Part shown: positions 9,164 through 18,276 of the stretch, piece after piece
Numbering within the stretch: position 1 is the first letter of the stretch
Layout of the letters: every line of letters starts with the position of its first letter
Assembly (NCBI RefSeq): GCF_000962805.1
Contig: NZ_JZTW01000002.1
Location: 62,001-126,000, forward strand
DNA from: Pseudarthrobacter chlorophenolicus
Lineage (GTDB): Bacteria; Actinomycetota; Actinomycetes; Actinomycetales; Micrococcaceae
Direction: 5' to 3'
Length of the DNA stretch: 64,000 bases
Translations under genes and position numbers: made by a program
The notes under the pieces: generated by a model
What the model was told of the DNA's origin: nothing
Databases searched by the model: none
What the model saw: only the letters and a program-made list of their open reading frames with translations

Positions 9164-10624
9164 CTATGCCGCTTGGCGGGCGAAGCCTCCGGCGAGTCCG
9201 GCCACGAGTTCCACGACGGCGTCATCGTGTGAGACCGGGACGCTCAGCAGTGCTAGCAGGGCACGCACCCGGTCCGCGCCGGCCAGTGCGCAGGCGGCCG
9301 CGATGTCATCGGACAGCGGGTCCTGCACAGTCCGGCCGCCTCCTGTTGCATCGATGCAGAAGGCAACCCACGCCGCGATCATGGCGGCCGCGCCCGCACC
9401 GGACCTGCCGGCGTCGCGCTCTGCCGTCAAAACCGGAACGGCACGCATCCGCAGCTTGGTACTGCCGTCCATGGCGATCTGGGTGAGGTGGTGCGCGATC
9501 CGCGCATTGCGGAACCGCGCCAGGAGCTGCTCCCGGTAGGCCGGAACCTGCAGGTCCGCACCGTGGGCTGCCGCGCCCGTGAGGTTGTCCTCCGCTTCGT
9601 CCCAGAAACGCTCGACGGCGGCAAGGCACACCGGGTCTGCCAAGGCTTCGGCAACCGTTGCGTGCCCACGGAGCTGGCCGGCGTAGGCCAGCAGGGAATG
9701 CGCACCGTTCAGCAACCACAACTTCCGGTTCTCGTACGGTTCAATTTCCTCTACGAAGACGGCGCCCGCGTCCTCCCAGCGCGGACGTCCGGCGGGAAAA
9801 TCGCCGCTGAGGACCCAGTTGCGGAAAGGTTCTGCAACCACTGGGGAGTTATCGAAGTAGCCGCATTCAGCTTTTACGGATTCAACGTCGGCGTCCGTGG
9901 TCCGAGGCGTGATGCGGTCCACGGAAGTGCTGACGAAGCTGATGTTTTGCACTATCCAGTCAGAGAGCTCCGGGTTCCACGCTTCCGCCATGCCCACCAC
10001 CGCGGTGCGGGCAACGGTGCCGTTGTTGGAGAGGTTGTCGCAGCAGACGACGGCGAGCGGCCCGGCGCCGGCAGCCTTGCGGGCGGCCAGGGCGTGGACC
10101 AGGCGGCCCACCGGGGTGGCCGGCCGGCCTGCGGTTCCGGCCGAGAGTTCCTGGAGGTCGGCGGCGACGCCCTGCGCTTTCCGGTCCAAATGACCATCGG
10201 CGCCGAGCCCGTAGGCGGCCTCGGTGATGGTCAGGGTGACGACGGCGGTGCCGGCGGCGGCGATCAGGGCGGTGAGGCGGCCGGCGTCGGCCCCGTCCAC
10301 CGCCTCGACGATGCTGCCGACGACCTCGAAGGTGTCTCCGGCGTCCCCGCGCTCCACCACCGTGTACAGGCCGTCCTGCTCCGACAGCGCCTCAGCCGCG
10401 TCAGGGCGGCGGCCGGTGAACGCTGCAATCCCCCACTCGGCGGCATCTCCGGCGTGCTGCGTGTACCAGGCCTGATGCGAGCGGTGGAAGGCACCAAGAC
10501 CGAGGTGGACAATCCGGACAGGCGCCTTCGGCACAGGCCGCAGCGTCCGGGACAGTTGCGGGACGGCAGGTGCCGTGGCCTCGGAAAGCGGTGCGGCGGC
10601 GTCGGCGGTTTTTGCGGTGGTCAC
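9164..10624 (-). CDS. uxuB: fructuronate reductase (mannitol dehydrogenase family)
   Basis: A 486-residue polyol/uronate dehydrogenase. The N terminus has the dinucleotide site IVHLGLGAFHRSHQAWYTQ. The catalytic K-x4-N-x2-H signature is ENRKLWLLNGAHS. The C-terminal domain is helical. It is expected to reduce D-fructuronate to D-mannonate with NADH. The start is a GTG overlapping the uxaC stop as GTGA, so the two are translationally coupled. Tagaturonate or mannitol activity cannot be excluded by sequence alone, but pairing with uxaC and manD favours fructuronate. Confidence 0.88.
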   Translation of the reverse strand: MTTAKTADAAAPLSEATAPAVPQLSRTLRPVPKAPVRIVHLGLGAFHRSHQAWYTQHAGDAAEWGIAAFTGRRPDAAEALSEQDGLYTVVERGDAGDTFEVVGSIVEAVDGADAGRLTALIAAAGTAVVTLTITEAAYGLGADGHLDRKAQGVAADLQELSAGTAGRPATPVGRLVHALAARKAAGAGPLAVVCCDNLSNNGTVARTAVVGMAEAWNPELSDWIVQNISFVSTSVDRITPRTTDADVESVKAECGYFDNSPVVAEPFRNWVLSGDFPAGRPRWEDAGAVFVEEIEPYENRKLWLLNGAHSLLAYAGQLRGHATVAEALADPVCLAAVERFWDEAEDNLTGAAAHGADLQVPAYREQLLARFRNARIAHHLTQIAMDGSTKLRMRAVPVLTAERDAGRSGAGAAAMIAAWVAFCIDATGGGRTVQDPLSDDIAAACALAGADRVRALLALLSVPVSHDDAVVELVAGLAGGFARQAA

Positions 10625-12045
10625 AGCTTGAAGACCCTTCGTGGGGACCCGTCAACGATGTCGACGATCAGTTCGTGGGCGCGCTCTTCCGTGACCCGGT
10701 GCTCGGCCACGAGCCGGGCGAGGAATGAGGCCTCAATCCGGCGCGAGGCGTCATGCCGGGCGGGAATGGAGCAGAACGCGCGGGTGTCGTCGATGAAACC
10801 GGACGAACGCGAGAACCCTGCCGTCTCGGTGACGGCGGAGCGGAAGCGGAGCATGGCGTCCGGTGCATCGAGGAACCACCACGGGGCGCCCAGGAACACG
10901 GACGGGTAGAACCCGGCCAGCGGCGCCAGTTCCCGGGAGAAGACCGTCTCGTCCATGGTGAACAGCACCAGGTGGAAGTCCTTGGCAGTTCCGAAGTCCT
11001 GCAGCAGCGGCCGGACCGCTTCGGTGTAGTCGATGGCAAACGGGATGTCGTGGCCGCTGTCCGCACCGTAAGTGTTGAAGGTGGGTTCGTGGTGGTTCCG
11101 GAACGAGCCCGGGTGGATGGTCATCACCAGGCCGTCCTCAACGGACATCCGGGCCATCTGGTACATCATGTGCGCTTCGAAGTCTTCACGGTCCTGCGCC
11201 GTGGCCTTACCCGAGCGGGCTGTGTCGAAGAGGCGGGCGGCTTCCGAATCGCTGAGCTTCAGCGTGCGCGGCGTGCGGACTCCGTGGTCCGCGGAGACGG
11301 CGCCGTTGTCCACGAAATAGCGGCGGCGGTTCTCGAGGGCGGTGATGTACGCGCCGTAGCCCGTGCCGCCGTCGCCCGCTGCGGCGATGAGGCGCTCCAC
11401 GTTGTCCTGCCACTGCGGGTGGGCGATGTTCAGGTACTGGTCCGGCCGGAACGTTGGCAGGACGCGGCCGTGGAAGGACGGATCAGCGGCGATGGCCTGG
11501 TGGCTGGACAGGCTGTCCAGCGGGTCATCGGTGGTGGCCAGCACCTCGATGTTGAAGTCCTTGAAGAGCTCGCGCGGGCGGAAGCCGGGTTCCTGCAGAC
11601 GGGCGGAGATGGCGTCGTAGCTGGCATCCGGGTTCCCGGCGTCAGGCTCCTGCTGGAGGCCGAAGACGCTCTGGAACTGGGTCCGCAGCCAATAACCGGA
11701 GGCCGTTCCCTCGAACAGGGGCCAAGCCTTGCAGAACTCACGCCATACGGTGCGGGCATCCGGCGCCGCGTTCGGGTTCCCCGTGGTGCCGGCCTGGGGA
11801 CGCAGCAGGTCCTGGTCCACACCGCTGGCATGGATCAGTCGCGTGACGTAATGGTCCGGGCTGACCAGCAGCGCTGCAGGATCAGGAAAAGCGGTGTTGT
11901 GCTCGATGACGGCTGCGTCAACGTGGCCATGGGGGGAAATGATGGGCAGGTCCTGCACACGTTCCAGCAGGCTGCGGGCGATGCTCCGCGTTCCGGGGTC
12001 AGCGGGCAGGAGCCGGTCGGGATGGGAGGCAATCGACTGTGACAT
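10621..12045 (-). CDS. uxaC: glucuronate (uronate) isomerase
   Basis: A 474-residue member of the amidohydrolase-fold UxaC family. Visible family motifs are LPIISPHGHVDAAV near the N terminus (metal-binding HxH), HYVTRLIHASGVD, VFLGAPWWFLDAPDAM and RRIEASFLARLVAEHRV. UxaC isomerises D-glucuronate to D-fructuronate and D-galacturonate to D-tagaturonate. It is the first gene of the uxaC-uxuB operon, with an operator 29-48 bases upstream of the ATG. It shares four bases with uxuB. Confidence 0.93.
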   Translation of the reverse strand: MSQSIASHPDRLLPADPGTRSIARSLLERVQDLPIISPHGHVDAAVIEHNTAFPDPAALLVSPDHYVTRLIHASGVDQDLLRPQAGTTGNPNAAPDARTVWREFCKAWPLFEGTASGYWLRTQFQSVFGLQQEPDAGNPDASYDAISARLQEPGFRPRELFKDFNIEVLATTDDPLDSLSSHQAIAADPSFHGRVLPTFRPDQYLNIAHPQWQDNVERLIAAAGDGGTGYGAYITALENRRRYFVDNGAVSADHGVRTPRTLKLSDSEAARLFDTARSGKATAQDREDFEAHMMYQMARMSVEDGLVMTIHPGSFRNHHEPTFNTYGADSGHDIPFAIDYTEAVRPLLQDFGTAKDFHLVLFTMDETVFSRELAPLAGFYPSVFLGAPWWFLDAPDAMLRFRSAVTETAGFSRSSGFIDDTRAFCSIPARHDASRRIEASFLARLVAEHRVTEERAHELIVDIVDGSPRRVFKL

Positions 12046-12073
12046 AGATCAATGATCGTTTTGGCAACCTGCT

Positions 12074-12093
12074 TTTGTCAACCGGTTGCCAAA
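12074..12093. promoter_or_regulatory. LacI-type operator before uxaC
   Basis: TTTGTCAACCGGTTGCCAAA is a near-perfect palindrome centred on CG. A further half-site, TTTGGCAACC, lies at 12059-12068, one and a half helical turns away. It sits between the LacI gene and uxaC, where it would block transcription of uxaC-uxuB. Confidence 0.85.
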
Positions 12094-12118
12094 TATTGCC
12101 ATTCGTTGGCGTGGGGCG

Positions 12119-13189
12119 TCAGGCGGGATGGTCCGCCGCCAGCAACCTGCCACTGGAACCGCGCAGGACCAGCTCGGTTTCCACCTGCAGCGCCGGGGAC
12201 ACTTCCTCGGCGCCGTGGAGCACCTCCAGCAGCAGGGTTGCCGCCTCGGTGCCGCAGGCTGCCATCGGCGACCGGATGGTGGTGAGGGCCGGCGTGGTGA
12301 AGTCCGCGCCGAAAATGTCGTCGAAGCCCACAATGCTGATCCGGTCCGGAACCTGCATGCCGGCGGCCTGCAGCTCCTGCATCAGGCCGATGGCCAGGAG
12401 GTCGTTGTACGTCATCACTGCCGTAGCACCGCTGGCGACGACGTCGCGCGCAACCTGCCTGCCGCCGTCGACCGTTGGCTTGTGCGACGGAAGCTGGATG
12501 CACTCCAGGTGGGACCACTCGCACGCAGCCCTGACGCCTTCCCAGCGGCGGGCGGTCATCCAGGACTGCGGAGGCCCGGCCACGTAGGCGACCTTCCGGT
12601 GGCCATTGGCGGCGAGGTTCCGCACGGCCTCGCCAATGCCCTTGTTCACATCCGGCACCACCGAGGGGACGCCGTCCACCTGGCGGTTGATCACCACCAC
12701 CGGCTTCTCCCGGGCCAGTTCGCGGATGTGGTTGTCGTCCATGCGGGGGCTGGCCAGGATGAGGCCGTCCACCGTAGTCAGCATGCGGCGCGCCGCCGTC
12801 AGTTCAGTGTCGGCGGATTCGGCGGACTCGGCGAGCATTAGCGTGTAATCCCGCGCAGTGGCGGTGGATTCTGCCCCGCGGATGATGCCGAAGAAGGTGG
12901 GGTTGGTGATGTCAGCAACGATCAGTGCCAGGGTGTTGGTGCGGCCGGTGGGCAGTGCGCGGGCGAAGGGGTTGACCCGGTATTCGAGCTGGGCGGCGGC
13001 ATCCTCGATCAGCTTTTGGGTCTTGGCGCTGACGCGGCCCGGCTTGCTGAGCGCGCGGGAAACAGTGGAGGGGTTCACGCCGGCCAGCTTGGCGATGTCG
13101 TAGATGGTGGCGCTTGATTTGCCGCTGCGGACCGGCTTGCGGGCCCCGGCGGATGAATCGGAAAGGTCCTGCGTCCTGGATTCGCTCAC
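12119..13189 (-). CDS. LacI-family transcriptional repressor of the uronate genes
   Basis: A 356-residue LacI/GalR protein. A basic 23-residue tail precedes the helix-turn-helix SATIYDIAKLAGVNPSTVSRALSKPGRV. The periplasmic-binding-like domain follows (NTLALIVADITNPTFFGIIRG, then GFDDIFGADFTTPALTTIRSP). The reading helix PSTVSRALS is the same as in the second LacI protein at 22953-23972. It stands directly upstream of uxaC on the same strand, with matching operators around it, so local repression released by a pathway intermediate is likely. The inducer is unknown; fructuronate or a related acid is a guess. Confidence 0.9.
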   Translation of the reverse strand: MSESRTQDLSDSSAGARKPVRSGKSSATIYDIAKLAGVNPSTVSRALSKPGRVSAKTQKLIEDAAAQLEYRVNPFARALPTGRTNTLALIVADITNPTFFGIIRGAESTATARDYTLMLAESAESADTELTAARRMLTTVDGLILASPRMDDNHIRELAREKPVVVINRQVDGVPSVVPDVNKGIGEAVRNLAANGHRKVAYVAGPPQSWMTARRWEGVRAACEWSHLECIQLPSHKPTVDGGRQVARDVVASGATAVMTYNDLLAIGLMQELQAAGMQVPDRISIVGFDDIFGADFTTPALTTIRSPMAACGTEAATLLLEVLHGAEEVSPALQVETELVLRGSSGRLLAADHPA

Positions 13190-13208
13190 TGCCCCATCCT
13201 AATCGGGC

Positions 13209-13236
13209 TTGGCAACAGGAAACCGGCTGGTTGCCA
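13209..13236. promoter_or_regulatory. spaced inverted half-sites upstream of the LacI gene
   Basis: TGGCAAC (13210-13216) and GTTGCCA (13230-13236) face each other across 13 bases that include AACCGG. These are the same half-sites as in the nearby operators but wider apart. The site ends 20 bases upstream of the regulator's start, so autoregulation is plausible. Confidence 0.55.
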
Positions 13237-13260
13237 TGAGTGTCCGCGATAACGTCCCGC

Positions 13261-13325
13261 CCAACCAGGTAGCAGCAGATGTCGTTACGGAAGCCCAAAA
13301 CGACATTAACTGCTACCCAGTTGGG
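13261..13325. repeat. large three-block hairpin after the ABC/oxidoreductase operon
   Basis: The stretch folds on itself in three matching blocks: CCAAC with GTTGG, GGTAGCAG with CTGCTACC, and ATGTCGTT with AACGACAT. Small 2- and 3-base internal loops separate the blocks, and a 12-base top loop (13289-13300) closes the structure. It begins 10 bases after the stop of the oxidoreductase gene. No T run follows on either strand, so it is not a standard terminator. It may protect the 3' end of the mRNA or be a REP-like element. Confidence 0.7.
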
Positions 13326-13334
13326 GAGGGGACG

Positions 13335-14501
13335 TCAGCTCCGTTCGGGGAACTGGCCTTCCGCGGCGATGCGCTTGTTCAGCTCGGCCAGGAACACGTC
13401 CTCGTCGAAGTCCAGGCCCACTTCGGTACCCGTCCAGCTGGAGAGGTGGATGGCGTTGGCCAGGCGGACGCCGTTGATGCCGTCCGAGCCCGGCGCCAGC
13501 AGAGGAGTGCCGTCCAGGATGTTGGCGGCGAAGTTCTCCAGGACGCCGGCGTGCTGGCCGCCCCAGACCGATTCAAACTCGATGGTTTCGGTGGTGTAGT
13601 ACTCCTCGGGCTTGAGCTGGCCCATGAAGAGCTTGCGGACGTCCTCCATGCCCATGCCGTCGCTGAGTTCCCGCTCCGGCTTGTTCAGGCGCGTGACCGT
13701 GGCCGTTTTGGAGCCTTCCACCACGATCTTGCCCTGGTCGCCCAGGATCTCGAATCGGTCCGTTCCGGTGAGGTCGTGCGTGGCAGTGACGAAGACGCCG
13801 GTGGCGCCGTCACCGTAATCCACCACTGCCGTCACTTCGTCCTCGACGGCGATGTCCCGGCGGAAGCCGTAAGCCACCTTGGCGTAGACAGACTTGGGGA
13901 CACCGCAGATCCACTGCCAGAGGTCCAGCTGGTGCGGGGCCTGGTTGACCAGGACGCCGCCGCCCTCGCCGCCCCACGTGGCACGCCACTCGCTGGAGTT
14001 GTAGTAGCCCTGCGGCCGCCACCAGGTGGTGATGATCCAGTTGGTGCGCCGGATGGCACCGATCTCGCCGTTGTCCACAATTTCCTTGATCTTGCGGTAC
14101 AGCGGGTTGTTGCGCTGGTTGAACATGATGGCGAAAGAGAGCTCGGGCTTGGACGCCGCAAACTCATTCAGTTCCTTCACCTGCTTGGTGTAAACGCCGG
14201 CGGGCTTTTCCACCAGGGCGTGGACGTTCCGCTGCAGCGCCGCGATGCCCATCTCGGGGTGGAGGTAGTGCGGGACGCAGGTAACGACGGCGTCCACGTC
14301 ACCGCTGTCGAGCAGGGCGATGTAGTCGTCGTGGAAGGGGACGTCCGGGTAGGTGGACGCGGCGAGTTCCTTTTTGGCGGGGTCCGTGTCGCAGATGGCA
14401 GCGATCTCCATGTTGGGCACCAGTCCATCGGTGATGAACTTCGCGTAGGCGCCGCCCTGCTGGCCCAGGCCGATGATGCCGAGGCGTACTTTCTTGCTCA
14501 C
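13335..14501 (-). CDS. Gfo/Idh/MocA family oxidoreductase
   Basis: A 388-residue NAD(P)-dependent sugar or polyol dehydrogenase. The Rossmann motif LGIIGLGQQGGAYAKF opens the protein and the family's EKPAGVY (catalytic Lys region) follows. TNWIITTWWRPQGYY and EGGGVLVNQAPHQLDLWQWI form the substrate half. It starts at a GTG at 14501 with AAGGAAAC upstream. It is the last gene of the operon running from the binding protein at 20753. Pairing with the isomerase upstream suggests oxidation at a ring carbon followed by epimerisation or isomerisation of the imported sugar. The exact substrate is unknown. Confidence 0.88.
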   Translation of the reverse strand: MSKKVRLGIIGLGQQGGAYAKFITDGLVPNMEIAAICDTDPAKKELAASTYPDVPFHDDYIALLDSGDVDAVVTCVPHYLHPEMGIAALQRNVHALVEKPAGVYTKQVKELNEFAASKPELSFAIMFNQRNNPLYRKIKEIVDNGEIGAIRRTNWIITTWWRPQGYYNSSEWRATWGGEGGGVLVNQAPHQLDLWQWICGVPKSVYAKVAYGFRRDIAVEDEVTAVVDYGDGATGVFVTATHDLTGTDRFEILGDQGKIVVEGSKTATVTRLNKPERELSDGMGMEDVRKLFMGQLKPEEYYTTETIEFESVWGGQHAGVLENFAANILDGTPLLAPGSDGINGVRLANAIHLSSWTGTEVGLDFDEDVFLAELNKRIAAEGQFPERS

Positions 14502-14558
14502 TGTGTTTCCTTCGTGGTTGGTGAAGCTTGTTGGTCCGGTGGTTGAGCCTGCCGAAAC

Positions 14559-15419
14559 CTAGAAAAGGTCCGCGTGGCCCATGGCGGTGAGGTTGTCGTA
14601 AGAGGTCTGGAGGGCATCCCACACGGTGCGGCCGTACAGCTCGTCCTGCTCCACCAGCAGGTACTGGGCACCGGCCTCGACGGCGGCGGGAACGATGGAG
14701 GGGAAGTCCAGGTTGCCTTCGCCCACCTCGGCGAACTGGACCACGTTCTTGAATTCGGCCATGAAACCGGGGAAGTCACCCTTCTCCAGCAGCCCGAAGG
14801 ACGATTCCGGCATCTGTCCGATCCGGTAGTCCTTCAGGTGCACCATGGCCGTCTTGCCGGCGTACTTTTCGAGCGTCCGGACCGGGTCAAGGCCGGCCCG
14901 CTGAACCCAGTGGACGTCGATTTCCATGCCCATGGCCGGGGAGTTCTCCGCGATGACGTCCAGCATGTATTTGCCGTCAAACTTCGCAAACTCAATATGG
15001 TGGTTGTGGTAGTACAGGCTGATGCCGTGTTCCTGGAGCCGTTCCGCATACCCGTTGGCCTGCTTGGCAAAGTCGATCACGGCGTCGATTGACTTCATGG
15101 CGGGGAACGGCAGCATCCCGATCCGCAGCAGCGACGTGTCCAGCCGCTTGGCGTCGGCCACGATCTTGTCGAAATTCTCCGCCAGCGATTCCACTGGCAT
15201 GCCCTTGCGGCCTTCAACGTTGACCGAGAGCGCGGCGATGTCCATGCCGAGTTCGCTGCGCGACTTGTCCAGCTCGGCCACGCTCTCCGGCGTCATGGGG
15301 ATCTGCGAGATCTCCACGGCGTTGTAGCCGATGGCACTGACCTTGCGCAGCGTCTCGAACGCTCCGATGTCCGCGAAGCTGTCCTTGAGCATCATGGCTT
15401 GTACGCCTATTTTGGCCAC
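14559..15419 (-). CDS. sugar phosphate isomerase/epimerase (xylose isomerase-like TIM barrel)
   Basis: A 286-residue AP-endonuclease-2/xylose-isomerase-like barrel. The metal and substrate residues lie in AVEISQIPM, YYHNHHIEFAKF, GMEIDVHWVQRAG, MVHLKDYRIG and AEVGEGNLDF. It starts at a GTG with GGAGGAATGAC before it. It lies between the ABC ATPase gene and the Gfo/Idh/MocA gene, 57 bases before the latter. Members isomerise or epimerise keto-sugars, inosose or hydroxypyruvate; which one applies here is not visible. Confidence 0.85.
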   Translation of the reverse strand: MAKIGVQAMMLKDSFADIGAFETLRKVSAIGYNAVEISQIPMTPESVAELDKSRSELGMDIAALSVNVEGRKGMPVESLAENFDKIVADAKRLDTSLLRIGMLPFPAMKSIDAVIDFAKQANGYAERLQEHGISLYYHNHHIEFAKFDGKYMLDVIAENSPAMGMEIDVHWVQRAGLDPVRTLEKYAGKTAMVHLKDYRIGQMPESSFGLLEKGDFPGFMAEFKNVVQFAEVGEGNLDFPSIVPAAVEAGAQYLLVEQDELYGRTVWDALQTSYDNLTAMGHADLF

Positions 15420-15478
15420 GTCATTCCTCCGTTGTTCCGGCCTGCTGAGGCCTTGGGTCTTAGCTGTGGGCTGCGGCT

Positions 15479-16366
15479 TCAGGCCGCAGCCCCGGCCTGT
15501 TCGGTCTGTTGGCGCTGCTGTTCCAGCAGGCGGTGCCTGTCAGCACGGCGCTGTTCCTGCCGGTCCGGGTCCGGCACTGGGGATGCCAGCAGCAGCCGCT
15601 GGGTGTAGGGGTGTTCGGGGTTCCGGGTCACGGTTTCGGCCGGACCCTGTTCCACGATCTCGCCACGGAACATGACGGCCACCCGGTGGCTGATGTGCCG
15701 GACCACGTCCAGGTCGTGGGAGACGAAAAGGTAGGAGACGCCCGTGTCCTTTTGGATCTGAAGGAACAGGTCCAGCACGCGCGCCTGCGTGGAGAGGTCG
15801 AGGGCGCTGACCGGTTCGTCGCAGACAATCAGTTTGGGTGACAGGGCCAGTGCGCGGGCGATGGCGACGCGCTGCCGCTGGCCGCCGCTGAATTCGCGGG
15901 GCAGGCGGTGGACTGCGTCCGACGGCAATCCCACCTGGTCCAGCAGTTCCTTGACGCGTTTCCTGGCGGTTTCCTTGTCCAGTCCCTGAACCGCGAGGGG
16001 CTCGGCGAGGATGTCGCCGATCTCCAGGGCCGGGTTGAGGGAGGTATACGGATCCTGGAAGACCACCTGGAGGTCCCGGCTCAGTGTCCTCCGTTCCCGG
16101 CGGGAGGCGTTGCTGATGTCGTTGCCTTCGAAGATGACCTTGCCCTGGGTTACCGGTGCCAGTCCCAGGACGGCGCGTCCCAAAGTGGTCTTTCCGGAGC
16201 CGGACTCCCCCACCAGGCCAAGGGTTTCACCCTGCCCGATGGTGATGTTAATGTCCGTCAGGGCGCGGAACGGCTTGGCGCGGAACTTCTTGCTGGGGTA
16301 TTCCACCACCAGGTTTTCAACGGAGAGCAGCGGTGGGGTGTGCTGGGAAGCGGCAGGGGTACTCAC
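15479..16366 (-). CDS. Dpp/Opp-type ABC transporter ATP-binding protein (DppF-like)
   Basis: A 295-residue ATPase with Walker [19 protein letters not shown], signature EFSGGQRQRVAIARALA, and Walker B LIVCDEPVSALDL, plus the Opp/Dpp C-terminal extension ending YTQRLLLASPVPDP. It overlaps the upstream permease-ATPase gene by four bases. It supplies the second nucleotide-binding subunit for the importer. Confidence 0.92.
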   Translation of the reverse strand: MSTPAASQHTPPLLSVENLVVEYPSKKFRAKPFRALTDINITIGQGETLGLVGESGSGKTTLGRAVLGLAPVTQGKVIFEGNDISNASRRERRTLSRDLQVVFQDPYTSLNPALEIGDILAEPLAVQGLDKETARKRVKELLDQVGLPSDAVHRLPREFSGGQRQRVAIARALALSPKLIVCDEPVSALDLSTQARVLDLFLQIQKDTGVSYLFVSHDLDVVRHISHRVAVMFRGEIVEQGPAETVTRNPEHPYTQRLLLASPVPDPDRQEQRRADRHRLLEQQRQQTEQAGAAA

Positions 16367-18276
16367 GCGACCGGCTCCTTTTCTGCAGTTGCATGGTGGG
16401 CTGTTTCACCGTGGGCCACCGGCCCTTCCGGCGGGGAGACGAGCATGGTCATCGGTTCCTTGCCCTCGAGCATGGAACCCAGCAGCGTCTGCGTGTACTT
16501 CTCCTTCGGGTTGCGGAGGATCTCGCGGACGGTGCCCTCCTCCACCAGCCGTCCGTTCTGCATCACTGCAACACGGTCGCAGAGGTCGGCGACGACGCCG
16601 AAGTTGTGGGTCACCAGGACCACACCGATGTTCAGCCGCTGCTGGAGTTCGCGGAGGAGGTCCAGGACGTCCGCTTGGACAGTGACGTCCAGGGCCGTGG
16701 TGGGCTCGTCAGCGATGACCAGGTCCGGTTCACAGCTGATGGCACCGGCGATCAGCACACGCTGAGCCATACCGCCGGAAACCTCGTGGGGATAAGCGTC
16801 GAACGTGCGCTCCGGGTTGACGATTCCGACGTCGGTCAACAGCTTGAGTGCCCGCTGGCGTGCTTCGGCCTTACTGATGCCAAGCACTCGCACCATGGGA
16901 GTCACCAGCTGGTAGCCGATGGTGAACGCCGGGTCCAGGTTGCTCATCGGTTCCTGCGGGATGTAGGAGATCCGCTTGCCGCGCAGTTTGGTGAGCCGCT
17001 CCTGGCTGACTTTTTCGTCCTCAGGGGCAACCGTATAGTGTCCGTCGAACTGGATGGAGCCTGCCACGATCCGTGCGTTGTCCGGCAGCAGCCCGAGGAT
17101 GGAGAACGCGGTTTGGGATTTGCCCGATCCAGACTCTCCCACAATGCCGAGGATCTCGCCGCGGTCAACGTGGAAGGAGACATCGTCCACCACTTTCTTT
17201 ATGGATCCGTCAGCCTGTGGGTAGCCGACACCGAGGCCGGTCACCTTGACCAGGTGGTGCTCGGTCCCGCTTTCGACGGCGGCAACTGCCTTCCGTGACT
17301 GGCGCGCCTTGGCTGGTTCCGCCGTCGTGCGTGTTCCTGCTGTGGCGGCGCCCGTAGCCGAAACGGCAGCGCGCTTCTTGCGGTGCTTGATCTTTTCGCC
17401 GTCTTCCAGGGCGTCCCGGATGGCGTTGCCCAGCAGCACGAGTCCGCCGATGGTGAGGGCCATGGCCAGGGCCGGCCAGAGCAGCAGGGTGGGGGTCAGG
17501 TAGACGTTCTTGAACCCCTCCGAGAGCATGACGCCCCAGGTTGCCTTGGTAGGGTCGCCGAGACCCAGGAACTCCAGGCCGGACTGGATGGCGATGGCCA
17601 CGCCAGCGATCGCCGCCGTCTGGATGATGATGGGGGCGCGGACCACCGAGAAGATGTGACGGGCAATGATGCTCAGGTCAGAAAGGCCGGAGACCCTGGC
17701 GGCGTCAACGTACAGTTCGTTCCGCACGGACTGAACCGCGGCGCGGGTGAGCCTGAAGTAGGACGGGCTGATGAGGATGCCGAACGCAATCATTGAGATC
17801 CACACGGACGGGCCGAACGCCGCACGGATGGTGAGCAGCACGATCAGCCCGGGAAGGCTCATGAGGATGCTGACAATCCAGTTGGAGACAGCTTCGAACT
17901 TGCCCGCGTAGTAGCCGGCAATCAGGCCGGCGGGCAGGCCGATGGCGATGGCGACCCCGGCGCACAGCAAGGCCGACAGCAGCGTCAGCTGGGCCCCGAA
18001 GAGCAGGCGGCTCCAGTTATCGCGGCCTGCGCTGTCCGTTCCCAGGATGTTGGTGAAATCCGGCGCGGCGAGGGTCTTGGAGATGTTGGCGAAGTTCTCC
18101 TCGAAGGGTGCCAACACCGGAGCCAGGATAGCCAGCAAGGCAATGGTGCCCAGGATGAGGAGAGCTGCGATGCCCAGGGGGTTCTTCAGGAGTCGGCGCA
18201 TCACGGTGGAACGGACCACCGTGCCGGTCTGGCCCGTGGCCACGGACACTGCCGCTGTATCTACGGAATCACTCAT
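16363..18276 (-). CDS. fused Dpp-type ABC permease (DppC) and ATPase (DppD)
   Basis: 637 residues. Residues 1-295 are a DppC-like permease: an N-terminal membrane segment at 30-56, then DSAGRDNWSRLLFG, a multi-span region, and the EAA-type loop DAARVSGLSDLSIIARHI (191-208). An Ala/Thr/Lys-rich linker (296-340) leads to an ATPase domain with Walker A GESGSGKS (380-387), signature VSGGMAQRVLIAGA and Walker B LVIADEPTTALDV. Such fusions are common in actinobacteria. It overlaps both neighbours by four bases. It forms the pore with the DppB-like subunit. Confidence 0.93.
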   Translation of the reverse strand: MSDSVDTAAVSVATGQTGTVVRSTVMRRLLKNPLGIAALLILGTIALLAILAPVLAPFEENFANISKTLAAPDFTNILGTDSAGRDNWSRLLFGAQLTLLSALLCAGVAIAIGLPAGLIAGYYAGKFEAVSNWIVSILMSLPGLIVLLTIRAAFGPSVWISMIAFGILISPSYFRLTRAAVQSVRNELYVDAARVSGLSDLSIIARHIFSVVRAPIIIQTAAIAGVAIAIQSGLEFLGLGDPTKATWGVMLSEGFKNVYLTPTLLLWPALAMALTIGGLVLLGNAIRDALEDGEKIKHRKKRAAVSATGAATAGTRTTAEPAKARQSRKAVAAVESGTEHHLVKVTGLGVGYPQADGSIKKVVDDVSFHVDRGEILGIVGESGSGKSQTAFSILGLLPDNARIVAGSIQFDGHYTVAPEDEKVSQERLTKLRGKRISYIPQEPMSNLDPAFTIGYQLVTPMVRVLGISKAEARQRALKLLTDVGIVNPERTFDAYPHEVSGGMAQRVLIAGAISCEPDLVIADEPTTALDVTVQADVLDLLRELQQRLNIGVVLVTHNFGVVADLCDRVAVMQNGRLVEEGTVREILRNPKEKYTQTLLGSMLEGKEPMTMLVSPPEGPVAHGETAHHATAEKEPVA

